Program-made: the position numbers and the translations under genes
The notes under the pieces: model-generated
What the model was told of the DNA's origin: nothing
The model's input: the letters and a program-made list of their open reading frames with translations, nothing else
The model's database searches: none
Shown: one piece after another, positions 53,652-62,638 of the stretch
Layout of the letters: the number at the start of each line of letters is the position of its first letter
How positions within the stretch are numbered: the first letter of the stretch is position 1
Source of the DNA: Membranihabitans marinus
GTDB lineage: Bacteria > Bacteroidota > Bacteroidia > Chitinophagales > Saprospiraceae
Direction of reading: 5' to 3'
NCBI RefSeq assembly: GCF_021729155.1
Contig: NZ_JAJQYA010000004.1
Span: 62,001 to 126,000 of the forward strand
Length of the DNA: 64,000 nucleotides

Positions 53652-54497
53652 ATGTCTGAGCAGGAAAAAAACAGCCAAAAAACTAAATTTCAAAGTTTTC
53701 AAGAGAAAACCCATGAAATAATATTTGAAGCTGATACTTACTATGGAAAACTATTTGACGTTGTCCTATTAATTATGATCCTTTCAAGTGTATTGGTGGT
53801 CATGATGGATAGTGTTCCCCGTTTACACGACAAATACGGCATTATACTTTATCGGATAGAATGGTTTTTTACCATTTTATTTTCCGTTGAGTACATCATG
53901 AGGTTATTGGCGGTTCACAAACCCATTCACTATGCAAGATCATTCTTTGGCATAGTGGACATTCTCTCTGTTCTCCCCACCTTCCTATCCTTGTTTATAA
54001 CAGGAACTCAAGTATTGGTGGTTATTCGCGCACTGAGATTGATGCGTATTTTTAGAATTATGGGATTGTATCGATTTGTCAATGACAGTTCAAAAATATT
54101 ATCTGCCCTTAGGTCTAGTTCTCGAAAAATAATAGTTTTCCTAACCTTCATTCTATTAGTTGTTACCATATTGGGCACAATGCTATATTTATTGGAATCT
54201 TCGATTAACGAGGGTTTCAACAGCATACCGAAGAGTGTATACTGGGCTATAGTTACTGTCACTACGGTTGGATATGGAGACATTGCTCCTGTTACCGGTA
54301 CGGGACAATTTTTGGCTGCCTTGGCCATGATTTTAGGTTATGCTGTAATTGCAGTACCTACCGGAATTATCTCTACAGAAATGTTTAGAGAGAACAAAAA
54401 TTTAAAACAATCACAGACTTCCTGTCCCAATTGCGGTTGTGAAGGACATTATAGATCAGCCGTCCACTGTTATAAATGTGGTAGTCCTCTACATTAA
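53652..54497 (+). CDS. Voltage-gated potassium channel-like ion transporter with C-terminal zinc ribbon
   Basis: A 281-residue six-helix channel subunit. The S4 segment RALRLMRIFRIMGLYRFV (about residues 125-142) has regularly placed Arg residues, and TVGYGD (205-210) is the K+ selectivity filter. GLIISTEMF-like S6 follows (YAVIAVPTGIISTEMF). After a short linker the protein ends in a four-Cys ribbon (Cys258, Cys261, Cys273, Cys276), not part of the usual channel. The last nine bases overlap the ddl stop region on the other strand. Confidence 0.92.
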   Translation: MSEQEKNSQKTKFQSFQEKTHEIIFEADTYYGKLFDVVLLIMILSSVLVVMMDSVPRLHDKYGIILYRIEWFFTILFSVEYIMRLLAVHKPIHYARSFFGIVDILSVLPTFLSLFITGTQVLVVIRALRLMRIFRIMGLYRFVNDSSKILSALRSSSRKIIVFLTFILLVVTILGTMLYLLESSINEGFNSIPKSVYWAIVTVTTVGYGDIAPVTGTGQFLAALAMILGYAVIAVPTGIISTEMFRENKNLKQSQTSCPNCGCEGHYRSAVHCYKCGSPLH

Positions 54498-55445
54498 TTT
54501 ACTGGCCATTATTTTTTCCAATAAGGTAGTGATTGACCAACCATAGGCTATTGATTGTTGTGGTATCATCGATGCTTTTGACATACCTGGTATAGTATTT
54601 ACTTCGAGAAAATAAAACTCTCCTTTACTGTGAATGAAATCAACACGGCAAACACCAGTACAGCCCATTAAATGATATATAGTAGAACTTAACTCTTGAA
54701 TTTTTTGGGTATCGGATACAGACAGACGAGCTGGTGTAATTTCTTCACTTGCACCTAAATATTTGGCCTCATAATCAAAAAATTCCTTTGTGGGACGGAT
54801 TTCGGTCACTGGTAAAGTATGAGTTTGCTGATCGACATATATAACACCTGCAGAATATTCAACTCCATCTATAAACTCCTCTACCAAAGCTTCATCATCC
54901 ACTTCAAATACCTTGGCAAGAGCATTATCCAAGTCTGACAAATCACTGATTTTGGTCACGGCTACACTAGAACCATTGTTATTGGGTTTTACGAATAGTG
55001 GAAGGCCTAATTCTGCTACTTCGGCACGGGGAATATCCATACTTCGACCTATTAAAACTGACCTAGCCATTGGAATACCCCTGCCCGATAAAAATTGTTT
55101 ACACACATGTTTATTAAATGTAAGGGCGCTACATAAAACTCCTGCTGTACTATAGGGGATATTCATCCAATCAAAATACCCCTGTAATTTTCCATTCTCT
55201 GCTGGTCTTCCATGAATAATAATAAAGGCAAAATCAAAAAATTCTTTATTACCATCTATATTTAGTGAAAAATCATTGAGATCTATTCTTTGTCCACTTT
55301 CTCTATGTATAAATGATTTAGTCTCCATTTCTATAAGTCGGAAACTGTGTTTATTCTTATCGAGATGATCTACAATTAATTGAGCACTATTTAACGAAAC
55401 CTCTCTTTCCTCCGAAGGTCCACCAGCAATAACAGCTATATGCAT
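54489..55445 (-). CDS. ddl: D-alanine--D-alanine ligase
   Basis: An ATP-grasp enzyme of 318 residues that makes the D-Ala-D-Ala of peptidoglycan. GGPSEEREVSLNSA (about residues 8-21) is the N-terminal signature, with VKPNNNGSSVAVTKI (about 151-165) the ATP loop and VEEFIDGVEYSAGV (about 188-201) the hinge. FYFLEVNTIPGMSKASMIP (about 276-294) carries the Mg and substrate residues. It stands apart from the mur cluster. It converges on the channel gene with a nine-base overlap. Confidence 0.95.
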   Translation of the reverse strand: MHIAVIAGGPSEEREVSLNSAQLIVDHLDKNKHSFRLIEMETKSFIHRESGQRIDLNDFSLNIDGNKEFFDFAFIIIHGRPAENGKLQGYFDWMNIPYSTAGVLCSALTFNKHVCKQFLSGRGIPMARSVLIGRSMDIPRAEVAELGLPLFVKPNNNGSSVAVTKISDLSDLDNALAKVFEVDDEALVEEFIDGVEYSAGVIYVDQQTHTLPVTEIRPTKEFFDYEAKYLGASEEITPARLSVSDTQKIQELSSTIYHLMGCTGVCRVDFIHSKGEFYFLEVNTIPGMSKASMIPQQSIAYGWSITTLLEKIMASKLM

Positions 55446-55507
55446 CCTATATATTATAATTTATTAAAATGTATAAATGTAGAAAATTTTCTAAATAAAC
55501 TTGTGAT

Positions 55508-55933
55508 TTATCTATACTTTCTCGGCACTCTTGTGGTGGCAAAAAGTCGTTTGATGCTATATCGCCCACTTCCACGTCCTATCAACAACATTAATCCACC
55601 TATAATAGCTAGATTCTGCATAAAATCAATGGCGTCTTTGCGCTGCAATTCTACAGGTTCATTCCACCAACTGTGTACAATAAATGTAATGGGCAAATAA
55701 TAAATTAGCAATAATATAGCAGCAATAGTTACCCTATAACCGGTTAACAACATTAATCCCCCAACAATGAGCAAGGTTATCGCTCCAAATAGTAAGAAAT
55801 CCTGTGACCAATTAATACCGTATTCCGTCATGGTTTCCTTAGTTCGATCAAAGTAATAAATCGAGTCGTAGGCTTCGTAAAGAAACATTATCGACACAAA
55901 AATTCTACCTAACAAATCAACAATATCTTTCAT
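55508..55933 (-). CDS. DoxX-family membrane protein
   Basis: A 141-residue protein with four hydrophobic helices in the DoxX layout: LLGRIFVSIMFLYEAYDSI, a second near residues 45-65 (GAITLLIVGGLMLLTGYRV), a third, and GGLMLLIGRGSGRYSI near the end. DoxX relatives work as small quinone- or redox-linked membrane proteins, but the role here is unknown. It lies 62 bases upstream of ddl in the same direction. Confidence 0.82.
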   Translation of the reverse strand: MKDIVDLLGRIFVSIMFLYEAYDSIYYFDRTKETMTEYGINWSQDFLLFGAITLLIVGGLMLLTGYRVTIAAILLLIYYLPITFIVHSWWNEPVELQRKDAIDFMQNLAIIGGLMLLIGRGSGRYSIKRLFATTRVPRKYR

Positions 55934-56152
55934 TCATATTTTTTTTACCCAGGAAGTAAACCCTATTTAAATCATCATTTATTACACTATTCATTATGGA
56001 CAATGCAATATTTTCTAATGTTTGAAAACAATACTTTTCTCTTTCTTTTCAAATAAATCATCCTATTTATTGATTGGATTAAACCATTTACCCATAAGAT
56101 AACTTTTTATTTGCACATTCTGTATTGAGATAAAAAGCACACAAATATAGTT

Positions 56153-57715
56153 TTATTTGTCAAAGTATTGCATCATACCATGCACCACTCTTTCGCCGTC
56201 CAATGCTGCTGATATGATCCCTCCAGCATATCCAGCACCTTCACCACAAGGATATAAGGTTGGATATTGAGGATGATTACAAAATTTATTATTTCTTACT
56301 ATCCGAACAGGAGCACTGGTTCGACTCTCCACCCCTACGATATTGGCATTTTCCGTAATATAGCCTGGCATTTTTCTCCCAAATGCTTTAAAGCCTTCTT
56401 GCAATCCAGTCTGTATATTTTCAGGCAGCATCTCATGTAGTGGCGCTGTTATTAAACCAGGAATATAAGAAGTAGGATTGAGGGTGGTAGAAACTTTCCT
56501 ATTTACAAAATCTGACAAGCGCTGAGCGGGAGCAGCTAGGCTACCATCACCGAACTCAAACATGTCTCGTTCTACCTTCTTTTGAAACTCTAATGAAGAA
56601 AACAATCCATAGTGGCCAAAATCTTTCATCTTACTGGGGTCTACCGTAACTACAATACCTGAATTGGCATAGGGTGAATCCCTTCTCGACAATGACATCC
56701 CATTGACTACTATTTCTCCTGGAGAGGTAGCTGCAGGTACTATTAGCCCACCTGGACACATGCAAAAAGAGAACGAACTATGTGTGTTACTCGTATGTTT
56801 CAAGGAATAGCTGGCAGGGGGTAATATAGTTGAAGGCTGGTTTTGATGATATTGGGATTGATTCACGAATTGTTGATCGTGCTCAGCCCGAACGCCTAAA
56901 GCAAATGGCTTTGCCTCCATTGCTAAGTTCTTGCGATCCAATAATCGATAAATATCCCGAGCGCTATGACCGGTAGCTAAAATAGCGGATTTAACATGAA
57001 TAGAGAAACCGTTCCCAAAGGTCAATTTCAGTGAATCCCTTGATACTTGGTCCAAATCTTCTAATTTATGATCAAAAAAATACCTTCCTCCACAATCTTC
57101 AATCGAAGTTCTGATATTTTTAATCACCTGAGGCAATTTATTCGAACCAATATGTGGATGGGCATCGATCAAAATATCTTCCTGGGCACCATGGGCTACC
57201 AATATCTTTAAGACGCGATTGAGATCTCCCCTCTTCGTAGATCTAGTATAGAGCTTGCCATCTGAATAGGTTCCAGCACCACCTTCTCCATAACAATAGT
57301 TAGATTCTGTATTGACAATGGATTCCTGCTGTATGGCTCTGAGATCCCGTCTTCGAGCCTGAACATCTTTCCCCCTGTCAAATATCAATGGCTTATATCC
57401 ATTTTCAATCAATCGCAAGGCGGCAAAAATTCCTGCCGGTCCAGCACCTATTACAGCAATTTCACGCGACTGACTAACGTCTTGAGCTTTAAACTCATTA
57501 TGACAATTTAACTCTACTAAGGCTTCTTCGGTTGAATATTCATACCGCAATTGATAAACCACCTTCTTTTGTCTGGCATCGATTGAACGTTTTATCAAAC
57601 GAAAATACAATGCAACATCAGTTGAAATGGATTGCTTTTGTCTAATTAATCGACCGATATATTCCCGATCTGAAATAAATTCCGGTGCTAATCGTATATC
57701 TATGATTTCTGACAT
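56153..57715 (-). CDS. COG2509-type FAD-dependent dehydrogenase
   Basis: A 520-residue flavoprotein. The first 80 residues form a small alpha/beta domain (RLAPEFISDREYIGRLIRQK) found before the FAD domain in this family. IAVIGAGPAGIFAALRL (about 86-102) is the dinucleotide loop. YCYGEGGAGTYSDGKLYTRS (about 142-161) is the family signature, and LYPCGEGAGYAGGIISAALDG (about 488-508) the C-terminal FAD block. Its substrate is not known. It is a single gene; the promoter lies at 57733-57740. Confidence 0.88.
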   Translation of the reverse strand: MSEIIDIRLAPEFISDREYIGRLIRQKQSISTDVALYFRLIKRSIDARQKKVVYQLRYEYSTEEALVELNCHNEFKAQDVSQSREIAVIGAGPAGIFAALRLIENGYKPLIFDRGKDVQARRRDLRAIQQESIVNTESNYCYGEGGAGTYSDGKLYTRSTKRGDLNRVLKILVAHGAQEDILIDAHPHIGSNKLPQVIKNIRTSIEDCGGRYFFDHKLEDLDQVSRDSLKLTFGNGFSIHVKSAILATGHSARDIYRLLDRKNLAMEAKPFALGVRAEHDQQFVNQSQYHQNQPSTILPPASYSLKHTSNTHSSFSFCMCPGGLIVPAATSPGEIVVNGMSLSRRDSPYANSGIVVTVDPSKMKDFGHYGLFSSLEFQKKVERDMFEFGDGSLAAPAQRLSDFVNRKVSTTLNPTSYIPGLITAPLHEMLPENIQTGLQEGFKAFGRKMPGYITENANIVGVESRTSAPVRIVRNNKFCNHPQYPTLYPCGEGAGYAGGIISAALDGERVVHGMMQYFDK

Positions 57716-57732
57716 TCACTCTTTCTTTAATG

Positions 57733-57740
57733 CAAATATA
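57733..57740 (-). promoter_or_regulatory. Promoter -7 element of the COG2509 gene
   Basis: The minus strand reads TATATTTG, a full match to TAnnTTTG, 17 bases upstream of the ATG at 57715. A GTTG at 57759-57762, 18 bases upstream, may serve as -33. Confidence 0.5.
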
Positions 57741-57766
57741 CAATGAATGCAGATAGGACAACGATA

Positions 57767-58576
57767 TTATTCATGTAAAACTAAAAGTGGAACCAAGGTG
57801 TTTTTTTCAACTGTTTTGGTAATGGAATGATGAAATAACCTTTTAAAAAACGTCCTCTTCCGATCGACGACTACCAATAGATCGGCGTCCACTTTACGCA
57901 CACAATCTTCCAGTCCTTGACTAATTTCTGGTGCATCATATTGAATAAATGCTGTCATCCTGTCTCCGAGTATAGATTTCAATTCATCTTCAGAAACCTT
58001 AGCTTGAATATCATCGAGTTCGCCGACATGGACAACGGTTAGATCAGCATCGGTTCGATCCAGTAATCGAATCAGGGGTTTGAGGCATTCCTGGGACAGC
58101 GATTTGAGATCGGATCCGTATACTATATTTTTAAATTTTTTATATTTTCTACCCTGAGGAACAACAATGAGTGGAATATCTGTATTTTTTAATACTTGTT
58201 GGGTATTGCTACCTATTAAAAACATATTCACCTCCCTTCGGCCACTAGTAGCCAAAACAATAAAATCCGGATTGATTTCTTCATTGTACCGTATTACATC
58301 CATCACAGACCCAATACCGGTAATCGTAGATACAATACTGTGGTTGAATGACACTTTAGCTTCTAAATTGGATTTTTCTTTTGCCAAATTTTGTTCCACT
58401 TCGTTCTTTAGAGTTTCCAAAACCGATGACACCATAATTTCATTGGGCTGATAGGGAACATCATAAGCATGTAATAAAACATAGTGAATCGCTTCACTGG
58501 CAAACATATCCACAACGTATTGTGTTGCATTATGAGCTTTTGCAGAGAAATTAGTGGGAATTAATACTGTACGCAT
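57767..58576 (-). CDS. Tandem-domain universal stress protein
   Basis: A 269-residue protein made of two UspA domains (about 1-145 and 150-269). The first has the ATP-type G-x2-G-x9-G-S/T pattern (SGRREVNMFLIGSNTQ) and ends IPLIVVP; in the second the Gly pattern is lost (DRKRTFFKRLFHHSITK), so only one domain may bind nucleotide. The ATG at 58576 (MRTVLIPTNFS) is chosen over one at 58615, because a near-consensus -7 element (AATATTTG on the minus strand, 58613-58620) overlaps the latter. The role is presumably stress survival. Confidence 0.9.
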   Translation of the reverse strand: MRTVLIPTNFSAKAHNATQYVVDMFASEAIHYVLLHAYDVPYQPNEIMVSSVLETLKNEVEQNLAKEKSNLEAKVSFNHSIVSTITGIGSVMDVIRYNEEINPDFIVLATSGRREVNMFLIGSNTQQVLKNTDIPLIVVPQGRKYKKFKNIVYGSDLKSLSQECLKPLIRLLDRTDADLTVVHVGELDDIQAKVSEDELKSILGDRMTAFIQYDAPEISQGLEDCVRKVDADLLVVVDRKRTFFKRLFHHSITKTVEKNTLVPLLVLHE

Positions 58577-58631
58577 AGATAAAATTTCCTTATTTTTAAT
58601 AGTGTTAATATACAAATATTAAACTGATATA

Positions 58632-59444
58632 TCAACTTATTGCCTGCCTGATTTTTGATAATTTCTCTAGCAATTTCTCCAATTGATTTAAGGGCAGCAT
58701 ATTGGCTGCATCGGATTTGGCCACTGAGGGATTGGGGTGAGTTTCTATAAACAATCCATCGACGCCAACGGCCACGGCAGCGCAAGCCATAGTATCGATA
58801 AATTGAGCGGCACCACCGGTTACACCAGAAGTTTGATTGGGTTTTTGATTGGAATGTGTACAGTCCATTACCACGGGTAAACCTATTTGTTGCATAATGG
58901 GTATAGATCGAAAATCAACGACTAAATCATGGTATCCAAAAGAATTACCTCTTTCGGTAAGCCAGATTTTATCATGGCCTACTTCTTTCAATTTTTCCAC
59001 GGCGTGAATCATTGATTCTGGTGCTAAAAATTGACCTTTCTTTATATTGATGGTTTTACCAGTAGCTGCTGCTGCCAATAAAAGATCGGTTTGTCGACAC
59101 AGAAAAGCAGGTATTTGAAGAACGTCGACGTAGTCCGCAGCCATACTTGCATCTGATACGGTGTGAATGTCGGTCAAAACAGGCATCTTCCATTTATTCT
59201 TTACAGCACGTAAAATTTCCAAGCCTGGAATATCTCCAATTCCTGTAAATGAATGAATACTACTTCGATTAGCTTTTTTAAAAGAGGATTTAAAAACAAT
59301 GGGGATATTAAATACAGTCGACAGATGAGAAAGATGATCTGCCACTTCAAAACAAACTTCCTCGCTTTCCACCGCGCAGGGACCAGCTATAAGAAAAAAG
59401 TTCTTTGAATTTGAAATCTGTCTTAAAACTTCAGTAAAATCCAT
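58632..59444 (-). CDS. kdsA: 3-deoxy-8-phosphooctulonate synthase
   Basis: Makes Kdo-8-phosphate from arabinose-5-phosphate and PEP for lipopolysaccharide. The 270-residue TIM barrel has FFLIAGPCAVESEE (about residues 16-29), FKSSFKKANRSS (about 51-62), VLTDIHTVSDA (about 90-100), IPAFLCRQTDLLLAAA (about 112-127) and FIETHPNPSVAKSD (about 232-245). It shows that the organism makes Kdo-based outer-membrane lipid. The SPOR-protein gene ends four bases upstream, so the two are co-transcribed. Confidence 0.95.
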   Translation of the reverse strand: MDFTEVLRQISNSKNFFLIAGPCAVESEEVCFEVADHLSHLSTVFNIPIVFKSSFKKANRSSIHSFTGIGDIPGLEILRAVKNKWKMPVLTDIHTVSDASMAADYVDVLQIPAFLCRQTDLLLAAAATGKTINIKKGQFLAPESMIHAVEKLKEVGHDKIWLTERGNSFGYHDLVVDFRSIPIMQQIGLPVVMDCTHSNQKPNQTSGVTGGAAQFIDTMACAAVAVGVDGLFIETHPNPSVAKSDAANMLPLNQLEKLLEKLSKIRQAIS

Positions 59445-59448
59445 TTTA

Positions 59449-60453
59449 TTAATTATTATACAACCAAGCCCCAGCCTCTATATTTTTTTGAATATCTTCC
59501 TCTTCAGAATCATTCCCACAAGATATTTTAGCTCCGACCAGAGTCAAATTATTTTCTTTGAATACAACGGATTCATATTGAAATTGATTTAATTTGGCCA
59601 CCATTGTTTTTACATTATCATCATTGGCAAATGCTCCGACGATCATGGTACAAGGTTTTTCTTCATTCGCTACAACACTTCTATCGGTAGATAAGGTTTC
59701 AAGATCTGATTGATTAGTTATTATAGTATTAGATTGGTCAACCTTTTTATTCTCCATATTTACTTGAGTAAAATCAGCAGCAGTATCGGAGTAAAAATTA
59801 TTTATCTCCTTATCATAACTATAATTTTCCGGTGCTATATTGACTATTCTCAAGGATAAATCCTTATTCGATACAAACGCTTGAATAATGGGTACACGCC
59901 AAAAATAAATTGAAATTCCAAACAAGACAACAAATACACTCCACAAAACTGTAGATGAACTTATTTTGTTTTTGCTGGGCTGTGAAGGTCTAACAAAAGC
60001 AATATTTTCTTCTCGCTCAAATGGCAATTGGGGAAGAACTTCTTTTTTATATTCTGTTTTGACTTCAGGAAGATAGGTATAAAAATTTACGGGATACTCA
60101 ATAAATTTTATCCCTTTATCATTGACAAAGTAGCCAAATTCTCCAAACACAAAAGGAGATTCCTCGATATTGTCCAACCATTGATTTTGCCATTCAATAA
60201 TTTGAGTTTCCGCTTCGATATCAGAGCATGAAAACAATGCTTTTACTTTATGTAATAAATAAGAATCAACAGGGGCATGAATATTTTTTCGAAAATATAC
60301 CTGCTTTTTTGGAGGGATGATTACCGATTCAGTATCCGAATAATATGCATTTAGAAAATTATGTTTTAAAATACCCAGTCCCGACAGACTCATTCTTTGA
60401 TTTTCCTCAAATACAATAATAGCTAAACCTGTAATTCTCTTCTGTAACTCCAT
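59449..60453 (-). CDS. HU-like (CCDC81-type) domain protein with membrane helix and SPOR domain
   Basis: A 334-residue single-pass membrane protein. The N-terminal 150 residues look like the two prokaryotic CCDC81-type HU domains seen in Bacteroidota (MSLSGLGILKHNFLNAYYSD; FVFGEFGYFVNDKGIKFIEY). One membrane helix lies at about 168-188 (TVLWSVFVVLFGISIYFW). A low-complexity periplasmic linker leads to a C-terminal SPOR domain (about 265-334, CTMIVGAFANDDNVKTMVAKL), which binds denuded peptidoglycan. A role in cell division or DNA-envelope contact is inferred. Confidence 0.82.
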   Translation of the reverse strand: MELQKRITGLAIIVFEENQRMSLSGLGILKHNFLNAYYSDTESVIIPPKKQVYFRKNIHAPVDSYLLHKVKALFSCSDIEAETQIIEWQNQWLDNIEESPFVFGEFGYFVNDKGIKFIEYPVNFYTYLPEVKTEYKKEVLPQLPFEREENIAFVRPSQPSKNKISSSTVLWSVFVVLFGISIYFWRVPIIQAFVSNKDLSLRIVNIAPENYSYDKEINNFYSDTAADFTQVNMENKKVDQSNTIITNQSDLETLSTDRSVVANEEKPCTMIVGAFANDDNVKTMVAKLNQFQYESVVFKENNLTLVGAKISCGNDSEEEDIQKNIEAGAWLYNN

Positions 60454-60497
60454 AAAATATTTTATAAGATAAGGGTTTTTTCTTGTTGTTAGAAATT

Positions 60498-60505
60498 TAT
60501 CTTTG
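60498..60505 (+). promoter_or_regulatory. Promoter -7 element of hemL
   Basis: TATCTTTG matches TAnnTTTG in full. It covers the TTG at 60503, so that codon cannot be the start in this transcript and the ATG at 60521 is used. The -33 region is a poor match (TTTT). Confidence 0.55.
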
Positions 60506-60520
60506 CAAGAAAAAGATAAA

Positions 60521-61819
60521 ATGGGATTAAATAAACAAAAATCGGCAGAATTATTTGAAGCAGCAAAAAAAATGTTTCCTGGAGGAGTGCATAGTCCGGT
60601 TAGAGCCTTTAAATCAGTATATGGTCCACCATTATTTATTGACAGAGGCGAATCCTGTTATTTATACGATGTAGATGGCAATGAATTTATTGATTTTTGT
60701 AATAGTTGGGGGCCGTTAATCTTGGGACATAAACACCAAAGGGTTATTGAAGCTGTAAAGAAGGCCATTGACAAAGGATTGACCTTCGGTGCTCCCAATG
60801 CCATATCCAACCAATTGGGAGAAATCATACTTAGCAATCACCGATTTATAGATAAGATTCGATTTGTTAGTTCAGGTACAGAGGCCGTTATGTCGGCAAT
60901 TCGTTTGGCCAGAGGATACACGGGTAAGGACAAGATAATAAAATTCGAAGGTTGTTATCACGGTCACGTAGATTCTTTAATGGTTCAAGCTGGTTCGGGA
61001 TTGGCTACCTTTGGCACTTCGACATCAGCGGGCATCCCAGAATCCTTTATTAAGGAAACCCTAGTTCTTCCTTTAGGAGACTTAAATGTAGTGGAAGAAA
61101 CCCTACAAAAAGTAGGCGACAGTGTAGCAGCAATTATAATAGAACCCATTCCCGCCAACAATGGCTTACTTTTGCAAGACATAGAATATCATCGCGGATT
61201 ACGAGACTTATGTCATCGATATGGTGTATTATTAATCTGGGACGAAGTTATTTCCGGATTTAGAGTTGGTTTTGAAGGTGCCGCTGGTCTATATAACATC
61301 CAACCCGATATTATTACATTTGGCAAAATCATAGGTGGAGGAATGCCTGTAGGTGCATATGCTGCTTCATCTGAAATAATGAAGTGTGTGGCACCAGACG
61401 GCCCTGTATATCAAGCCGGAACCTTATCCGCCAATCCAATTAGTATGGCTGCAGGCTTAGCGACATTACAGACCTGCTTAGAGGATGGATTCTATACGAC
61501 CTTAGAAGACAAGAAAAATTTACTCATAGATACCATAACACAAGAAATTCAAAGTACTGATATAGATATTCACTTTCAATCTATTGGGTCAATATTTTGG
61601 TTAACTTTTTCTAACACTAGAATTTTTAGAGCTGATCAAATTGATTCTTCCTCCATGGATCTATACAAGGAGTTACACCGGTTTTTACTGGATAACGGTA
61701 TTTATTGGGGACCATCTGGTTATGAAGTAGGGTTTATATCCTCCGCACATACAGAAGACATTCTCATCAAAGCTGGTAAAATTATCGGAGCTGGTATTAA
61801 AGAAATAAGCAATAAGTAG
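60521..61819 (+). CDS. hemL: Glutamate-1-semialdehyde 2,1-aminomutase
   Basis: A PLP enzyme of 432 residues that makes 5-aminolevulinate for haem by the C5 pathway. MFPGGVHSPVRAFKS (about residues 14-28) is the N-terminal signature. RFVSSGTEAVMSAIRLARG (about 116-134) binds the PLP phosphate, and IWDEVISGFRVG (about 238-249) has the PLP Asp. ITFGKIIGGGMPVGAYA (about 264-280) holds the Schiff-base Lys near 268. The start was set by the promoter at 60498. It is divergent from the SPOR-protein gene and is the last gene before an 800-base gene-poor stretch. Confidence 0.96.
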   Translation: MGLNKQKSAELFEAAKKMFPGGVHSPVRAFKSVYGPPLFIDRGESCYLYDVDGNEFIDFCNSWGPLILGHKHQRVIEAVKKAIDKGLTFGAPNAISNQLGEIILSNHRFIDKIRFVSSGTEAVMSAIRLARGYTGKDKIIKFEGCYHGHVDSLMVQAGSGLATFGTSTSAGIPESFIKETLVLPLGDLNVVEETLQKVGDSVAAIIIEPIPANNGLLLQDIEYHRGLRDLCHRYGVLLIWDEVISGFRVGFEGAAGLYNIQPDIITFGKIIGGGMPVGAYAASSEIMKCVAPDGPVYQAGTLSANPISMAAGLATLQTCLEDGFYTTLEDKKNLLIDTITQEIQSTDIDIHFQSIGSIFWLTFSNTRIFRADQIDSSSMDLYKELHRFLLDNGIYWGPSGYEVGFISSAHTEDILIKAGKIIGAGIKEISNK

Positions 61820-61889
61820 TAGGGAAACAGTAAAATTCCAGCAGTCTTACAGTAAAAAATAAAAATTTAAAAATATCTTCAATTAACCC

Positions 61890-61913
61890 AATTAATTATA
61901 AACATAATTAATT
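61890..61913. repeat. Inverted repeat downstream of hemL
   Basis: AATTAATTAT and ATAATTAATT form perfect ten-base arms around AAAC. The right part (61894-61913) matches 62582-62601 near marR at 18 of 20 positions, with the same AAAC core. It may be a second binding site for the regulator or part of the hemL 3-prime end. Confidence 0.4.
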
Positions 61914-62179
61914 AATAAGGATATTGATTTGGAATAATAATTAATTATTTCACTAGTCATTTGATTATCCATAATTGAATAGTTTGAGGCTCTGATCCAA
62001 TATAATATAATACACACACTAGTCAACGACCAAGACAGTTTTACTTTAGAATAAAATCAAATTCAAGCCATAATTACAGAACAAATTTAAAAACCCCATA
62101 TAAGTCGATACAAAATCACGCAAACGACCAAGTATTTACATTATAAAAAAAATATTGGTAGATAAATTGCCATGACTAT

Positions 62180-62187
62180 TAAATTTG
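62180..62187 (+). promoter_or_regulatory. Promoter -7 element inside the gene-poor region
   Basis: TAAATTTG matches TAnnTTTG in full; a TTG at 62155-62157 lies 22 bases upstream, slightly further than usual for -33. No gene follows until marR, so a transcript from here would be noncoding up to the terminator at 62530. Confidence 0.35.
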
Positions 62188-62420
62188 CATAATTCATAGA
62201 ATTTAATTATTTTGAGATGCAGCCATTGCAAGGTTTTTGACGGCAAAATCCATTTTTCGAAATAAAATATAATTTTAATTTATAAAAACATAGTGACCAA
62301 ATTCAACTTTTTCAGTCAAAAGACTATATTAATTTAACGCTATTCCCCCCAATAGATCCAAAGTATCATACTTTAAAATAACGAGACAAAAATTTAGAAC
62401 TAAATATTTCATAAAAAAAA

Positions 62421-62451
62421 GTAAATATTTATACTATAATAAATACTTTAC
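62421..62451. repeat. Bulged AT-rich palindrome
   Basis: GTAAATATTTA (62421-62431) pairs with TAAATACTTTAC (62440-62451) over 11 pairs with one bulged C and an eight-base loop. It might be an RNA stem in the candidate transcript or a protein-binding site. Confidence 0.4.
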
Positions 62452-62529
62452 ACCCAAATTAGCAAGTTAAATTAAACAATATTCCTACGTGAAAGATCAA
62501 ATTGTCATAAAAGCTCCCCCATTTAAAAC

Positions 62530-62558
62530 AACAATGAGTTATGCATACTCATTGTTTT
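62530..62558 (+). terminator. Strong terminator hairpin upstream of marR
   Basis: AACAATGAGT (62530-62539) and ACTCATTGTT (62547-62556) form a perfect ten-pair stem with a seven-base loop, followed by TTCTTG, part of a T-rich run. On the plus strand no gene ends within 700 bases upstream, and marR begins 80 bases downstream. Confidence 0.6.
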
Positions 62559-62575
62559 CTTGTTACAGCCCCTAC

Positions 62576-62607
62576 AAATTTAATTGTAAACATTATTAAT
62601 TAAATTT
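62576..62607. promoter_or_regulatory. Candidate operator at the marR promoter
   Basis: AAATTTAATT and AATTAAATTT are perfect ten-base arms around a 12-base spacer, 31 bases before the marR ATG. The right arm runs into TAAATTTTG, a near -7 element. Binding of the MarR protein to such a site would repress its own gene. Confidence 0.4.
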
Positions 62608-62638
62608 TGTATTATTCACATTGAAATTATACCGAATC

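Larger units (their letters stand above)
62194..62560 (+). ncRNA. Candidate noncoding RNA ending at an intrinsic terminator
   Basis: Bounded by a perfect -7 element at 62180-62187 and a strong terminator hairpin at 62530-62558, this stretch of about 365 bases lacks a believable reading frame. A bulged stem-loop (62421-62451) lies inside. I recognise no known RNA family. It could equally be an unlinked promoter-like match plus the far 3-prime end of hemL. Confidence 0.25.
61820..62638. other. Long AT-rich gene-poor region between hemL and marR
   Basis: About 800 bases without a believable reading frame. It does hold ordered elements: an inverted repeat at 61890-61913, a -7-like promoter at 62180-62187, a bulged palindrome at 62421-62451, a terminator hairpin at 62530-62558, and an inverted repeat at 62576-62607 next to marR. 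A 20-base motif recurs at both ends (61894-61913 and 62582-62601, 18 of 20 alike). These are listed separately. Confidence 0.6.
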
